This document shows, in pieces, positions 11,461-23,100 of a DNA stretch of 40,704 bases (positions are counted from its first letter, which is position 1; each line of letters opens with the position of its first letter). Both the position numbers and the translations under genes were made by a program. A model generated the notes under the pieces. The model saw nothing but the letters and a program-made list of their open reading frames with translations. It was not told the DNA's origin and made no database searches. The stretch covers positions 1-40,704 of the forward strand of contig NZ_AVPU01000024.1 in assembly GCF_000768355.1 (NCBI RefSeq), in the 5' to 3' direction. Origin of the DNA: Lysobacter daejeonensis GH1-9. Lineage in GTDB: Bacteria; Pseudomonadota; Gammaproteobacteria; Xanthomonadales; Xanthomonadaceae.

Positions 11461-11842
11461 ACTTGCGGTAGACCCAGTGCCGCGACATGAAGAAACCCAG
11501 CGCGCCCAAGGCCAGCTCCACCAGCGGCTTGGCCAGCCAGGCCCATTTCAGGCCGAGCAGGTCGTCGACGGTGGCCAGTGCCCAGGTGCTGGCCACGGTG
11601 GTGCCCAGCCACATGACCAGGAACCGCAGCAGTTGGTGGCGGCCGACGGCGGTGTTAGCTCCGGCGAAGGTGAAGCGGCCGTTGGCCCAGAAGCCCAGGC
11701 TGGCGCCGCAGATGCGTCCGGCGATGTTGGCGATTTCCACCGGCACGCCCACATGGCTGAGCCCGACCATCACGCCCCAGTCCAGCAGCCACTGGACGAT
11801 GCCGATGGCGAGGTAATGGCCACTCTGTCGAGTCAGGCTCAC
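11459..11842 (-). CDS. GtrA-like membrane protein
   Basis: A 127-aa protein with four hydrophobic segments and the GtrA family pattern: LAIGIVQWLLDWGVMVGL in the first helix, the central IAGRICGASLGFWANGRFTF motif (the FxxNxxxTF region typical of the family), then two more helices and a basic C-terminal HWVYRK. GtrA proteins are thought to flip polyprenyl-phosphate sugars across the inner membrane. The start is GTG 11842, whose bases overlap the stop of the upstream gene (GTGA), so translation is coupled to it. Family assignment is good; the transported sugar is unknown. No GtrB-type cytoplasmic glycosyltransferase is encoded nearby. Confidence 0.85.
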   Translation of the reverse strand: MSLTRQSGHYLAIGIVQWLLDWGVMVGLSHVGVPVEIANIAGRICGASLGFWANGRFTFAGANTAVGRHQLLRFLVMWLGTTVASTWALATVDDLLGLKWAWLAKPLVELALGALGFFMSRHWVYRK

Positions 11843-13851
11843 GGCGCGCGACCCGTAGGCCGTTGCCACCACTCCGCTTCGCCGACCGACAACATCCGCC
11901 GCGCGCCCGCCGCCTGCAGTCCCGCGCGCTGCGCGGGTGTCAGTTCGGTGGGGCGCAGCAGGATTTCGGTGACTTCCTCGCGCTCCAACAAGGCTTGCCA
12001 CGCGCGTCCCGAAGCATCGCCGTCGGCAACCTGGCGCGCCGCCTCCACGCGTGGAGCGTACCAGGTGGCGGTGCGCCCCCGGGTGCCGAACTCCGCATAG
12101 GCGGGGGCCGAGGACAACACCAGCACGGCGCCGCGGTCCGGTGCCCGCTCGCGGATCGCGGCGGCCAGCACACGCTCGGGCACGTAGCGCGCGAGCAGCG
12201 GCGTGTCACGACCGAGCAGGCCGATGCTGCGCTTGATGGCGCCGGTATGCAGCATCCACTGCGCGTTGGCCTGGAAGGCTAAGTTGAGCAGGCAGGTGCC
12301 CACCAGCACCCACCGCAACCGCGGCATCGGCAGGGCAGCGTGCAGGGCGGCGACCAGCGCCGGCAACAGCAACACCAGCCCAGGGTGGGCATAGCGGGCG
12401 TACTGCATGCCGGCCAGGGGTACGGCCATCATCGCCAGTGCGCACAGCGCCAGGGCGCGCGTCCGGGATTGCCACACCGCCACCAGCCCGGCGCCGCCCA
12501 GCGCAACGAGCACGAAACCGATGCCGCCGTCCCAAGCCTCCAGGTAACGACTGGTCTGGAATGTCATGCGCCATGCCAACGTGGCGTCAAAGCCGGCATG
12601 CCAGCGCGCGTCGCCGAAGTTGTAGGCGCCGAAGTAGGGCGACTGGAACACGCCATTGAACAACGGCAGCACCGGATTGCCCGCGACGGTCCAGGCGTAG
12701 GTGTAGCTGGACGCGCCCAGCACGAGCGCCAGCGCGGCTGCGACCGGCCATCTCCAGGACGTCAGCAGGGTGCGGTGGCGCAACGCCGCCCATGCCAGCA
12801 GCGGAAGCGCCGCGAGTGCATGCAGCGGCTTCAGTGCCAGCAACAGCGCGAACAGCAGCAGGCCGGCCCGCAGGCTGCGTCCCTGCCGGCCCAGTGGCTC
12901 CATCACCAGTGACGCCAGCAGCACGCCCGTGGCAGTGGCCGCAGCCTCGGTCTGCATGCTGGCCATCAGGGCCGGGACCATCGGCAGGCTGGCGAACAGC
13001 GCGAGGGTCGCCCAGCGCAAAGCGGCCGGCAGGGCCAGCCCGGCGGCCAGCCGCCACAGGCCGGCGCAGGTGAGCACCATCCAACCTGCGTTGAGCGGAC
13101 CGCGTGCTTCGGACTGGGCCAGCAACTGGACGATGCCGTTGAGGACGTCGCCGGCCCACGGCGCCATCGTCCACACCTGGTGCGTCGGGTCGAGCGCGTA
13201 GCGGCCGGTCGTCAGCCATTGCCATGGCAGACCCAGGTGGTACGCGATGTCGTCGTGCTGCATCGTCGGCAACCAGCTACCGGTCGCGGCCAGGCCCAGG
13301 GCCAGCACGCTCCAGGCCGCTGCGCGCGGGGCCTCCAGCACGGCCCGGTTCCATGCCTGCAGCGAGGTGCGCAACTGGTCGCCGAGCGGCCGCAAGCGCC
13401 ACGCGGCCAAGGCCAGCAACAGCGGGCCCCAGGTCCAGATCCGATGCACTGGCAAAGGCGCCAGCCAGCCGCCCAGACAGGCGAGGATGGCCAAGCCGCA
13501 GGCGCACGCCAGTGCAGGGCGCGCGTCACCGATCAGCAGCGATCCCAGGGCCAGTGCGGCTGCCAGCAGCAGCGCCACTCCCAACGCGGGCAACAGGCCG
13601 GCCATCGCGACCAGCGCGCCGATCCAGACTAGCAGCAAGGCGTTGGCCCATGGCATTCGACGCCAGCGCACCAGCGGCCACGCCAACAGGCTGGCCAGTG
13701 CGGCCAGCAGCAGCGCTTCGCCGAATCGGCCGGCGGGCAACACCGTCCACATGCGGTGCAGCAGCAGGCCGGCGATGCAGGCGCCCACGCCTGCCCATAC
13801 CATCCCTTCGGCGGCCTGCTTGGACCGGGGGAGCGTCATCGTGTATTCCAT
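11839..13851 (-). CDS. Polytopic GT-C-type glycosyltransferase-like protein
   Basis: A 670-aa inner-membrane protein with about a dozen hydrophobic helices, rich in Leu/Ala/Trp. After the fourth or fifth helix comes [14 protein letters not shown] (residues 197-210), an acidic DDxxYH motif in the position of the catalytic first loop of GT-C/ArnT-PMT-like transferases. These enzymes use a lipid-phosphate sugar donor on the periplasmic side. The C-terminal 110 residues are soluble and unrecognised. ATG 13851 is used; ATG 13839 is an alternative. It overlaps the GtrA-like gene downstream, which could supply the flipped lipid-linked sugar. It is divergent from glmU with 72 bases between. The exact family and acceptor cannot be decided from the sequence alone. 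Confidence 0.75.
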   Translation of the reverse strand: MEYTMTLPRSKQAAEGMVWAGVGACIAGLLLHRMWTVLPAGRFGEALLLAALASLLAWPLVRWRRMPWANALLLVWIGALVAMAGLLPALGVALLLAAALALGSLLIGDARPALACACGLAILACLGGWLAPLPVHRIWTWGPLLLALAAWRLRPLGDQLRTSLQAWNRAVLEAPRAAAWSVLALGLAATGSWLPTMQHDDIAYHLGLPWQWLTTGRYALDPTHQVWTMAPWAGDVLNGIVQLLAQSEARGPLNAGWMVLTCAGLWRLAAGLALPAALRWATLALFASLPMVPALMASMQTEAAATATGVLLASLVMEPLGRQGRSLRAGLLLFALLLALKPLHALAALPLLAWAALRHRTLLTSWRWPVAAALALVLGASSYTYAWTVAGNPVLPLFNGVFQSPYFGAYNFGDARWHAGFDATLAWRMTFQTSRYLEAWDGGIGFVLVALGGAGLVAVWQSRTRALALCALAMMAVPLAGMQYARYAHPGLVLLLPALVAALHAALPMPRLRWVLVGTCLLNLAFQANAQWMLHTGAIKRSIGLLGRDTPLLARYVPERVLAAAIRERAPDRGAVLVLSSAPAYAEFGTRGRTATWYAPRVEAARQVADGDASGRAWQALLEREEVTEILLRPTELTPAQRAGLQAAGARRMLSVGEAEWWQRPTGRAP

Positions 13852-13882
13852 GGCCGCGGCATCGTAGCAGGCAGCCGGCGGC

Positions 13883-13888
13883 TAGAAT
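13883..13888 (+). promoter_or_regulatory. Possible -10 element of glmU
   Basis: TAGAAT matches TATAAT at five of six positions and lies 35 bases before the glmU start. No convincing -35 is seen at 16-18 bases. The same hexamer precedes glmS. Confidence 0.4.
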
Positions 13889-13923
13889 GTCCGCTCTGTC
13901 CCGTTGCGAATCCCGGAGTACGC

Positions 13924-15294
13924 ATGTCCGCACCGCTGCACGTCGTCATCCTCGCCGCTGGCGAAGGCAAGCGCATGAAGTCGGCGGTGCCGAAGGTGCT
14001 GCAGAAGGTGGCGGGCAAGCCGATGCTCGGCCATGTGATCGACACCGCGCGCGCGTTGCAGCCGGCCGGCATCCATGTGGTCTACGGCCACGGCGGCGAT
14101 CAGGTGCGCGATGCGTTCATTGCCGACGCGGACCTGCACTGGAGCGAACAGGCGCAGCGCCTGGGCACCGGTCATGCCCTGCAGCAGGCGATGCCCGAGG
14201 TGCCGATGGATGCGCGGGTGCTGGTGCTGTACGGCGACGTGCCGCTGATCACTGCGCACACCCTGGAGCGCCTGTTGGCCGCGCCGGGCCGCTTGGCGGT
14301 ACTGGTAGCCGACCTGGAGGACCCCACCGGCTACGGTCGCATCGTGCGTGACGCGGAGGGGCGGGTCGGCGCGATCGTCGAACACAAGGACGCCACGCAC
14401 GAGCAGCGCGAGATCCGCACGGTCAACACGGGGATCCTCGTGGCCGATGGCGAGCCGCTGCGCCGCTGGTTGGCCAACCTGGGCAATGAGAACGCGCAGG
14501 GCGAGTACTACCTGACCGACGTGTTCGCCGCCGCCGCCGCCGAATTCAGCGCCGCCGAGATGGTGCACGTGGGCGAGCCGATCGAGGTGGAGGGCGCCAA
14601 CGACCCGTGGCAGCTGGCCCAGCTGGAGCGCGCCTTCCAACTGCGCCAAGCGCGAATTTTGTGCGTGGCCGGCGCGCGCCTGGTCGATCCGGCGCGGCTG
14701 GACGTGCGGGGCGTGGTCACGGTCGGTCGCGACGTCGAGATCGACGCCAACGTGGTGCTGGAAGGCAACGTCGAGCTGGCCGATGGCGTGCGCATTGGCC
14801 CGTTCTGCCGGCTCAGGGACGTCAAGCTGGGCCCGGGCACCGAGGTGCGCGCGCATTGCGACCTGGACGGGGTGGTGGTGGAAGGGACCGCCAGCATCGG
14901 CCCGTTCGCGCGGCTGCGTCCGGGCACCGTGCTGGCCGACGGCGTGCACATCGGCAACTTCGTCGAGACCAAGAACGCACGGCTGGGCGTGGCCAGCAAG
15001 GCCAACCACCTGAGCTACCTGGGCGATGCGGTCATCGGCAGCAAGGTCAACGTGGGCGCCGGCACCATCACCTGCAACTACGACGGGGTGAACAAGTCCA
15101 CCACCACCATCGAGGACGGTGCCTTCATCGGCTCCAACAGCTCGCTGGTGGCGCCGGTGACCGTGGGGCGCGATGCCACCTTGGCTGCCGGGACGGTGCT
15201 GACCCGCAACGCCCCGGCCGGGCAGCTGACCGTCGCGCGCGCCCGCCAGAGCACGGTGGAAGGCTGGAAGCGCCCGGAGAAAAAACCGCGCTGA
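13924..15294 (+). CDS. glmU: Bifunctional GlcNAc-1-P uridyltransferase / GlcN-1-P acetyltransferase
   Basis: Makes UDP-GlcNAc, the precursor of peptidoglycan and lipid A, in the cytoplasm. From ATG 13924 it is 456 aa, exactly the E. coli length. The N-terminal pyrophosphorylase domain starts with the nucleotide-binding [17 protein letters not shown], continues through YGDVPLI and the GYGRIVRD segment, and ends near residue 230. The C-terminal half is a left-handed beta-helix of hexapeptide repeats; it contains [19 protein letters not shown] and [15 protein letters not shown], with the catalytic histidine (E. coli H363) conserved. CGGAG lies upstream of the start. An in-frame ATG at 13756 is antisense to the neighbouring gene and is rejected. 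glmS follows 69 bases later, so both steps to UDP-GlcNAc are adjacent. Confidence 0.98.
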   Translation: MSAPLHVVILAAGEGKRMKSAVPKVLQKVAGKPMLGHVIDTARALQPAGIHVVYGHGGDQVRDAFIADADLHWSEQAQRLGTGHALQQAMPEVPMDARVLVLYGDVPLITAHTLERLLAAPGRLAVLVADLEDPTGYGRIVRDAEGRVGAIVEHKDATHEQREIRTVNTGILVADGEPLRRWLANLGNENAQGEYYLTDVFAAAAAEFSAAEMVHVGEPIEVEGANDPWQLAQLERAFQLRQARILCVAGARLVDPARLDVRGVVTVGRDVEIDANVVLEGNVELADGVRIGPFCRLRDVKLGPGTEVRAHCDLDGVVVEGTASIGPFARLRPGTVLADGVHIGNFVETKNARLGVASKANHLSYLGDAVIGSKVNVGAGTITCNYDGVNKSTTTIEDGAFIGSNSSLVAPVTVGRDATLAAGTVLTRNAPAGQLTVARARQSTVEGWKRPEKKPR

Positions 15295-15325
15295 TGCGCA
15301 TCCCGGAGAGGCGGGTGGACCGCGT

Positions 15326-15331
15326 TAGAAT
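15326..15331 (+). promoter_or_regulatory. Possible -10 element of glmS
   Basis: TAGAAT in the 69-base glmU-glmS gap, 32 bases before glmS. It duplicates the hexamer and spacing seen before glmU. The -35 is not recognisable. I see no glmS ribozyme-like structure, which would not be expected in this group. Confidence 0.4.
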
Positions 15332-15363
15332 GGTGCGTCCCCTACCTTGGAAACAGCCTCTCC

Positions 15364-17196
<1,833 letters not shown>

Positions 17197-17222
17197 CGCA
17201 GGTCCGCAGCGCACCGCACGAA

Positions 17223-17246
17223 AAAGCCCGCTTGAATGCGGGCTTT
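17223..17246. terminator. Bidirectional terminator between glmS and the TfoX-domain gene
   Basis: A nine-bp stem AAAGCCCGC/GCGGGCTTT with loop TTGAAT. The plus strand continues into TTTCTC; the minus strand ends in five T. It serves the convergent genes on both sides. Confidence 0.88.
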
Positions 17247-17283
17247 CTCATTGCGCAGTCGCGCAGGGCGGACCGGGCGAAAT

Positions 17284-17658
17284 TCAGTCCTCGTCGCCTG
17301 CGGTTTCCGTTTCCGGCATGTCACCATAGCCATCAACCCCATCGCCGTTGTGGACGGTGGTGGTGACCGGGCCGGCAGGCGGGCGGTAGCGCGGCGGAGG
17401 CAGCAGCGCGATCGCGGCTTCCGCGGCACTGACCAGTTCGGTACGGCGTGCTTCCGGCACCTCCTGCCAATGCCGGTCGGTGAGCGCTCCCTCGATCGCG
17501 TACAGCAGGTTGAGCGTGGGTTTGAACCCGGCGCGCTTGACCCGCATGAACGCCTCCACCGTGCCCACCGCGGCGATGTCGTCCTGGGTGCGCAGCCCCA
17601 CCTGGCGCAACCAGGCGGCCGACTTGGGTCCGATGTTCCGCAGCTTTTCGTTGCTCAA
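17284..17658 (-). CDS. Stand-alone TfoX C-terminal-domain protein
   Basis: A 124-aa protein. Residues 1-80 match the TfoX/Sxy C-terminal domain: the opening LRNIGPKSAAWLRQVGLRTQDDIAAVGTVEAFMRVKRAG, a helix-hairpin-helix-like bundle, then LNLLYAIEGALTDRHWQEVP. The tail from about residue 85 is Pro-rich, then acidic (MPETETAGDED), and looks disordered. The N-terminal TfoX domain is absent, so it is not a full competence regulator; the function is unknown. The start is an unusual TTG at 17658 that overlaps the stop of the upstream msrC gene (TTGA), implying coupled translation. It shares the terminator at 17223-17246 with glmS. The family call is good and the start is likely. Confidence 0.8.
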   Translation of the reverse strand: MSNEKLRNIGPKSAAWLRQVGLRTQDDIAAVGTVEAFMRVKRAGFKPTLNLLYAIEGALTDRHWQEVPEARRTELVSAAEAAIALLPPPRYRPPAGPVTTTVHNGDGVDGYGDMPETETAGDED

Positions 17659-18140
17659 GCGATCGACTCCACGAAGACCTTGGCGATGGCTTCCAGCCCA
17701 GATTGGTCATCCCTGGAAAAGCGGTTGAGCTCCGGGCTGTCGAGGTCGAACACCCCGATCAGCGCACCGTCGGCGGCCACCAGCGGCACCACCAGTTCCG
17801 AACGCGAGGCCGAGTCGCAGGCGATGTGGCCGGGGAAGGCATCCACGTCCTCCACGCGCTGTGTCTGCCGGGTCTGTGCGGCGGTGCCGCACACGCCCTT
17901 GCCCAGCGGAATGCGCACGCAGGCGGGCAGGCCCTGGAACGGCCCCACCACCAGCTCCGTGCCATCGAAGAAGTAGAAGCCCACCCAGTTCAGCGCCGGC
18001 AACGCCTGGTAGACCAGCGCCGACAGGTTGGCGGCGTTGGCGACGCGGTCGCGTTCGCCGTGCACCAGCGCGCGGGCCTGCTCGGCCAACTGCGCATACT
18101 GCTCGGGCTTGCTGCCGCTTAAACTGTTGCTGGTGAACAT
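17655..18140 (-). CDS. msrC: Free-methionine-(R)-sulfoxide reductase (GAF fold)
   Basis: A 161-aa GAF-domain enzyme that reduces free L-methionine-(R)-S-oxide in the cytoplasm. The three family cysteines are all present: C74 in PACVRIP, C84 in GKGVCGTAA, and C108 in GHIACDSAS. Their spacing (10 and 24 residues) equals that of the E. coli enzyme (C84, C94, C118). WVGFYFFDG and the C-terminal GVFDLDSPELNRFSRDDQSGLE complete the GAF pocket. ATG 18140 is chosen because the protein then starts as homologues do; the frame is open further upstream without need. It is first in a two-gene unit with the TfoX-domain protein and is divergent from bioD with 60 bases between. Confidence in the enzyme call is high. 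Confidence 0.93.
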   Translation of the reverse strand: MFTSNSLSGSKPEQYAQLAEQARALVHGERDRVANAANLSALVYQALPALNWVGFYFFDGTELVVGPFQGLPACVRIPLGKGVCGTAAQTRQTQRVEDVDAFPGHIACDSASRSELVVPLVAADGALIGVFDLDSPELNRFSRDDQSGLEAIAKVFVESIA

Positions 18141-18200
18141 CGTGATGAATCCCCCTCCGCTGGAGTCTATCAGTCCCGCGCCACGCGTCGGGGGTCGTCG

Positions 18201-18878
18201 ATGATGCCCGTGGAACGCCTGTTCGTCACCGGCACCGACACCGGCATCGGCAAGTCGGTGGCCAGCGCCGCATTGCTGCACGCGCTACGTCGCGAGGGCC
18301 GGAGCGCTGTCGGCATGAAACCGGTGGCCAGCGGTTGTGAGCGGCACGCCGAAGGCTGGCGCAACGAGGATGCGTTGTTGTTGCAGGCCGCGAGCGCGCC
18401 GCGACCAGACTACGCGGACGTGAACCCGTTTGCCCTGCCGGAGCCACTGGCGCCCGAGTTGGCCGCGGCCAGCGCCGGCGTGACCATCGCGCTGGAGCCC
18501 ATCCGCGCCGCATTCGCGCGCCTGGGGGCACAGGCCGACTGCGTGGTGGTGGAAGGCGTCGGCGGCTGGGCGGCGCCGTTGACGGCCACGCTGGACCAGA
18601 TCGACCTGGTCCGCGCACTGGAGCTGTCGGTGGTCATGGTGGTGGGCCTGCGGCTGGGCTGCATCAACCACGCGCGGCTGACCCAGCAGGCCATCGAGAC
18701 ATCCGGCGCGCGGTTGGTGGGCTGGATTGCCAACGACATCGACCCGGCGATGGCGCGTGCGGACGACAACTTCGCGATCCTCCGCCGCTGCCTCGCGGCG
18801 CCCTGCTGGGGACGCCTGCCCCATGCCGCCATGCCCGATCCGGCGCAATTGGCCCACAACCTGACCGGGCCGCGTTAA
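18201..18878 (+). CDS. bioD: Dethiobiotin synthetase
   Basis: ATP-dependent closure of the ureido ring of dethiobiotin from diaminopelargonic acid and CO2, the penultimate step of biotin synthesis. 225 aa (E. coli 225). The P-loop GTDTGIGKS (residues 11-19) is the BioD-specific version. GMKPVASGCE supplies the substrate-binding lysine and serine, and VVVEGVGGWAAPL is the second conserved loop (E. coli has EGAGGW-like sequence). VVGLRLGCINHARLT is also typical. Two ATG codons occur in tandem (18201 and 18204), so the true start is uncertain by one residue. No other bio genes are in the window, which is common for bioD in this group. Confidence 0.95.
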   Translation: MMPVERLFVTGTDTGIGKSVASAALLHALRREGRSAVGMKPVASGCERHAEGWRNEDALLLQAASAPRPDYADVNPFALPEPLAPELAAASAGVTIALEPIRAAFARLGAQADCVVVEGVGGWAAPLTATLDQIDLVRALELSVVMVVGLRLGCINHARLTQQAIETSGARLVGWIANDIDPAMARADDNFAILRRCLAAPCWGRLPHAAMPDPAQLAHNLTGPR

Positions 18879-18993
18879 TCGCCAAGCGGCCTTTGCGTGG
18901 ACTGTGGCCGTTCATGGGACTAATGGCACGGGCGTCGCCGCCCACCACCCCAGCTAAACTGACCAGTATACGAAATCCCCCGCGAGGCCCAGG

Positions 18994-20148
18994 ATGCGCC
19001 GCACGTATCTCTTTTCCGCAGTAATGATCGCCGCCGCGTTGTCCCTCAGCGCATGCGGCGGCAAGCAGGAGCAGGGCGCGGGTGGCGCCGGCGGCCCGCC
19101 GGGCGGCATGCAGCTGCCGGTGGAGACCGTCACCCTGCAACCGCAAGCGCTGGCCGGTGGCCTGCAGACCGTGGGCAGCTTGCGGGCGGATGAGTCGGTG
19201 GTGGTGCGGCCGGAAGTCGGTGGGCGCGTCACCCGCATCCATTTCACCGAAGGCGGTCGCGTTGCCGCCGGGCAGCCGCTGTTCACGCTGGATGGCAGCC
19301 TGGCCCAGGCCAGCCTCAACGAGGCCGCCGCCAACCTTGAGAACAGTCGCCGTACCATCGCTCGCGCCGAGCAGCTCAGCCGCGAGAACCTGATCGCCCA
19401 GTCCGACCTGGACAAGGCGCGCGCGCAGTTGGGTGTCGACCAGGCGCGCGTGGCCTCGGCGCGCACCGCGCTGTCGAAGATGACCCTGAGCGCGCCGTTC
19501 TCCGGCCAGGTTGGCCTGCGCAGCGTCAGCGTCGGCGAGTTCGTCAACGTTGGCCAGGACCTGGTCACGCTGGTGAAGCTGGATCCGATCGAAGTCGATT
19601 TCAGCGTGCCCGAGACCGTGCTGGACCAGCTGCGCAACGGGCAGAAGATCGACATCATTGTCGACGCGTTCCCCGGCGATGCGTTTGGCGGCAAGGTGGT
19701 GGCCATCGACCCGGTGATCGATCCCAACACCCGCAGCGCCAAGCTGCGCGCACAGATCCCCAATCCCGATTTCCGCCTGCGCCCGGGCCAATTCGCCAAG
19801 CTGCAGCTGGACACCGGCACCGGCGATGCCAAGGCGCTGATGGTGCCCGAGCAGGCGCTGATGCAGGACGGCGACACCCGCTTCGTCTACCTGGTGGTGG
19901 ACGGCAAGGCGAAGAAGACCACGGTCAAGACCGGCACGCGTACGCCGGGCCTGGTGCAGGTGGTGGAAGGCCTGAAGGCGGGTGACGTGGTGATCACCGC
20001 TGGCCAGGCCAAGCCGATGATGCACGACGGCATGCCGGTGATGTCGCTGCCGCCGCAGGGTGCGGACGGCGACAAGCCGGCCGCGGGCGCGACGAAGCCG
20101 GGCGATGCACCGGCGAAGGCCACGGACAAGCCCGCCAACGGCGGCTGA
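18994..20148 (+). CDS. RND efflux periplasmic adaptor (membrane fusion protein)
   Basis: A 384-aa lipoprotein that would join an RND pump to an outer-membrane channel. The N-terminus MRRTYLFSAVMIAAALSLSAC is a lipoprotein signal with lipobox LSAC and lipidated C21. Domains in order: barrel-sandwich/lipoyl half (VVVRPEVGGRVTRIHFTEGGRVAAGQPLFTLD in outline), an alpha-hairpin (about residues 105-155), the second lipoyl half (TLSAPFSGQVGLRSVSVGEFV), beta-barrel, and a membrane-proximal domain. The C-terminal 35 residues are a Gly/Ala/Lys-rich tail. GAGG lies eight bases before ATG. It is followed after 14 bases by its pump gene. No regulator or channel gene is adjacent. The substrate is unknown. 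Confidence 0.93.
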   Translation: MRRTYLFSAVMIAAALSLSACGGKQEQGAGGAGGPPGGMQLPVETVTLQPQALAGGLQTVGSLRADESVVVRPEVGGRVTRIHFTEGGRVAAGQPLFTLDGSLAQASLNEAAANLENSRRTIARAEQLSRENLIAQSDLDKARAQLGVDQARVASARTALSKMTLSAPFSGQVGLRSVSVGEFVNVGQDLVTLVKLDPIEVDFSVPETVLDQLRNGQKIDIIVDAFPGDAFGGKVVAIDPVIDPNTRSAKLRAQIPNPDFRLRPGQFAKLQLDTGTGDAKALMVPEQALMQDGDTRFVYLVVDGKAKKTTVKTGTRTPGLVQVVEGLKAGDVVITAGQAKPMMHDGMPVMSLPPQGADGDKPAAGATKPGDAPAKATDKPANGG

Positions 20149-20162
20149 GGAAAGGAATCCCC

Positions 20163-23100
20163 ATGGTCCTCTCCGACATCTCCATCCGCCGCCCGGTCTT
20201 CGCGACGGTGATCAACCTGGTGGTGCTGCTGGTCGGCATCATCGCCTACGACCGACTCGCGGTCCGATTGATCCCCAATGTCGACACGCCGGTCGTCACC
20301 GTCAACACCAGCTACCCGGGCGCCAGCGCGCAGGTGATCGAATCGCAGATCACCCAGCCGATCGAGGACGCGCTCTCCGGCGTGGAGGGCATCGAGTACA
20401 TCTCGTCGGTCAGCCGCGAGCAGTCCAGCCAGGTCACGATCCGCTTCCGCTTGGACCGCGATCCCGATGGCGCTGCGTCCGACGTGCGCGACCGCGTCGG
20501 CCAGGCGCGCGACTTCCTGCCCGAGGAGGCCAACGAGCCGATCGTGCAGAAGCAGGAGGCCGACGCGCAGCCGATCATCTGGATGGCGTTTTCGTCCGAT
20601 CGCCACAGCAAGACCGAACTGGCCGACCTGGCCGACCGCCTGGTCAAGGACCGCGTGCAGACCATCCCGGGTGTCGCGCAGGCGCAGGTGTTCGGCGTGC
20701 GCTACGCGATGCGCGTTTGGCTGAATCCGCAGCGCCTGGCTGGCTTCGGCCTGACCCCGGTCGATGTGGAAAACGCCTTGCGCGCGCAGAACGCCGAGAT
20801 TCCGGCCGGCCGCGTGGAAGGCAGCACCCGCGAGTTCACCGTGTTGTCGGAAACCGACCTGCGCACCGCCGAGCAGTTCAGCGAGGTGATCCTCGGCAAC
20901 AGCGGCGGTTACCTGGTGCGCCTGAAGGACGTGGCCAGGGTGGAGCTGGGCTCGCAGGAAGACCGCTTCCGCGCGCGTTTCAACGGCGTCGACGCGGTGC
21001 CGCTGGGCGTGGTCAAGCAGGCCGTGGCCAACCCGCTGGAGATCTCCCAGGCGCTGAAGGCGATGTTGCCGCAGATCCAGCGCACGTTGCCGGAAGGCGT
21101 GAAGGTCGCCATTGCCTACGACTCCACCATCTTCATCGAGAAGTCGATCGACGAGGTCTACAAGACCGTCGGCGAAGCGGTGTTGCTGGTCATCCTGGTC
21201 ATCTTCCTGTTCCTGCGCAGCTGGCGCGCCACGCTAATCCCGCTGGTCACCATCCCGGTGTCCCTGGTGGGCGCGTTCGCGCTGATGTACGCCTTCGGCT
21301 TCACCATCAACACGCTGACCCTGCTGGCCATGGTGCTGGCGATCGGCCTGGTGGTGGATGACGCGATCGTGATGCTGGAGAACATCTTCCGCCACGTGGA
21401 AGAGGGCATGCCGCCGTTCGAGGCGGCGCTGAAGGGCAGCAAGGAGATCGGCTTCGCGATCATCGCGATGACCCTGACGCTGGTGGCGGTGTACGTGCCG
21501 CTGGCGTTCTCCACCGGGCGCACCGGCAAGCTGTTCGTGGAGTTCGCGCTGACCCTGGCCGGTGCGGTGTTGGTATCAGGTTTCACCGCGCTGACCCTGT
21601 CGCCGATGATGTCGTCCAAGTTGCTCAAGCACGAGAAGAAGCACGGCCGCTTCTACGCCGCCGGCGAGAAGGTGTTGCGCGGCATCGACAACACCTACCG
21701 CGCGGTGCTGAAGCGGGCGTTGTCGCTGAAGGTGATCGTCGCCGGCATCGGCGTGGCGATCCTGGCCGCGGCCCTCGGGCTGTTCATGCTGCTGCCGCGC
21801 GAGCTGGCGCCGCAGGAAGACCAGGGCTTGGTGATCGGCTTCGGCATCGCGCCCGAGGGCTCCACTGTTGAGTACACCGACAAGTACGCCCGGGTGATGG
21901 AAGGCATGTTCGCCAAGGTGCCGGAGGTGGACCGCTACTTCCAGATCGTTGGCTTCCCGTCGATCACCCAGACCATCGGCTTCGTCGGCCTGGTCGACTG
22001 GGACGAGCGCACGCGCAAATCGGCGGAGATCCAGGGCCAGCTGTTCCCGCAGTTCATGGGCATCCCGGGCGTGATGGCGTTCCCGGTACTGCCGCCGCCG
22101 CTGGGCCAGCAGGGATTTGGCCAGCCGGTGAGCTTCGTGGTGCAGAGCACGGGCACTTGGGAGGACCTGGGTGCGACGGTGCAGAAGCTGATGGCCAAGA
22201 TGGCCGAGAACCCGAAGCTGACCAATCCCGATACCGACCTCAAGCTGGACAAGCCGCAGCTGAAGATCGACGTCAATCGCGACAAGGTGGCGGCGGTCGG
22301 CAGCAACGTCGCGACCGTGGGCCGTACGCTGGAAACCCTGCTGGGCGGGCGCAACGTCACCCGTTTCAAGATGGGCAGCGAGCAGTACGACGTGATCGTG
22401 CAGACCGACGATGCCAACCGTCGTGTGCCGGGTGACCTCAGCAACATCTTCGTGCGCGCCGGCGACGGGCAGATGGTGCAGTTGTCCAACCTGGTGGACG
22501 TGCGCGAGACCATCGCGGCCAAGGAACTGAACCACTTCAACAAGCTGCGTTCGGCGACGATCAGCGCGGGGCTGGCGCCCGACTACTCGATGGGCGAGGC
22601 GCTGACCTGGATGGAAGCCGCGTTGAAGGAAGTGGCGCCGGAATCGCAGTACGACCTTTCGGGGCAGAGCCGCGAGTTCCGCGAGTCGTCCAGCGATTTC
22701 GCGATGATCTTCGTGCTGGCGCTGGTCTTCATCTTCCTGGTGCTGGCCGCGCAGTTCGAAAGCTGGGTGGACCCGTTCGTGATCCTGCTGGCGGTGCCGT
22801 TGGCCGCGTTTGGTGCGTTCCTCGCATTGAAGCTGAGCGGGGGCAGCTGGAACATCTACTCGCAGATCGGCATCGTCACCCTGGTGGGCCTGATCGCCAA
22901 GCACGGCATCCTGATCGTGGAGTTCGCCAACCAGTTGCAGGAGCAGGGCCGCAGCAAGCTGGATGCGGTGATGGAATCCTCCGCGCTGCGCCTGCGCCCG
23001 ATCCTGATGACCACCGGCGCGATGGTGCTGGGCTCGGTGCCGCTGGCGATTGCCTCCGGCGCCGGCGCGGAAGCGCGCAACCAGATCGGCTGGGTGATCG

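Noticed and set aside
13739-13923. Upstream in-frame extension of glmU to 13756
   Set aside because: It would run antisense through the start of the neighbouring membrane protein gene; the ATG at 13924 gives the standard 456-residue enzyme.
15295-15363. glmS ribozyme or riboswitch before glmS
   Set aside because: The gap is only 69 bases and lacks the conserved core; the ribozyme is a Firmicutes-type feature.
18141-18200. Divergent promoters or a BirA operator between msrC and bioD
   Set aside because: No hexamer pair with proper spacing and no long biotin-operator-like dyad in the 60 bases.
18882-18993. Operator and promoter before the efflux genes (TAAACT, GTATAC)
   Set aside because: TAAACT at 18955-18960 could be a -10 but no -35 fits at 16-18 bases, and GTATAC is too short a palindrome to call an operator.
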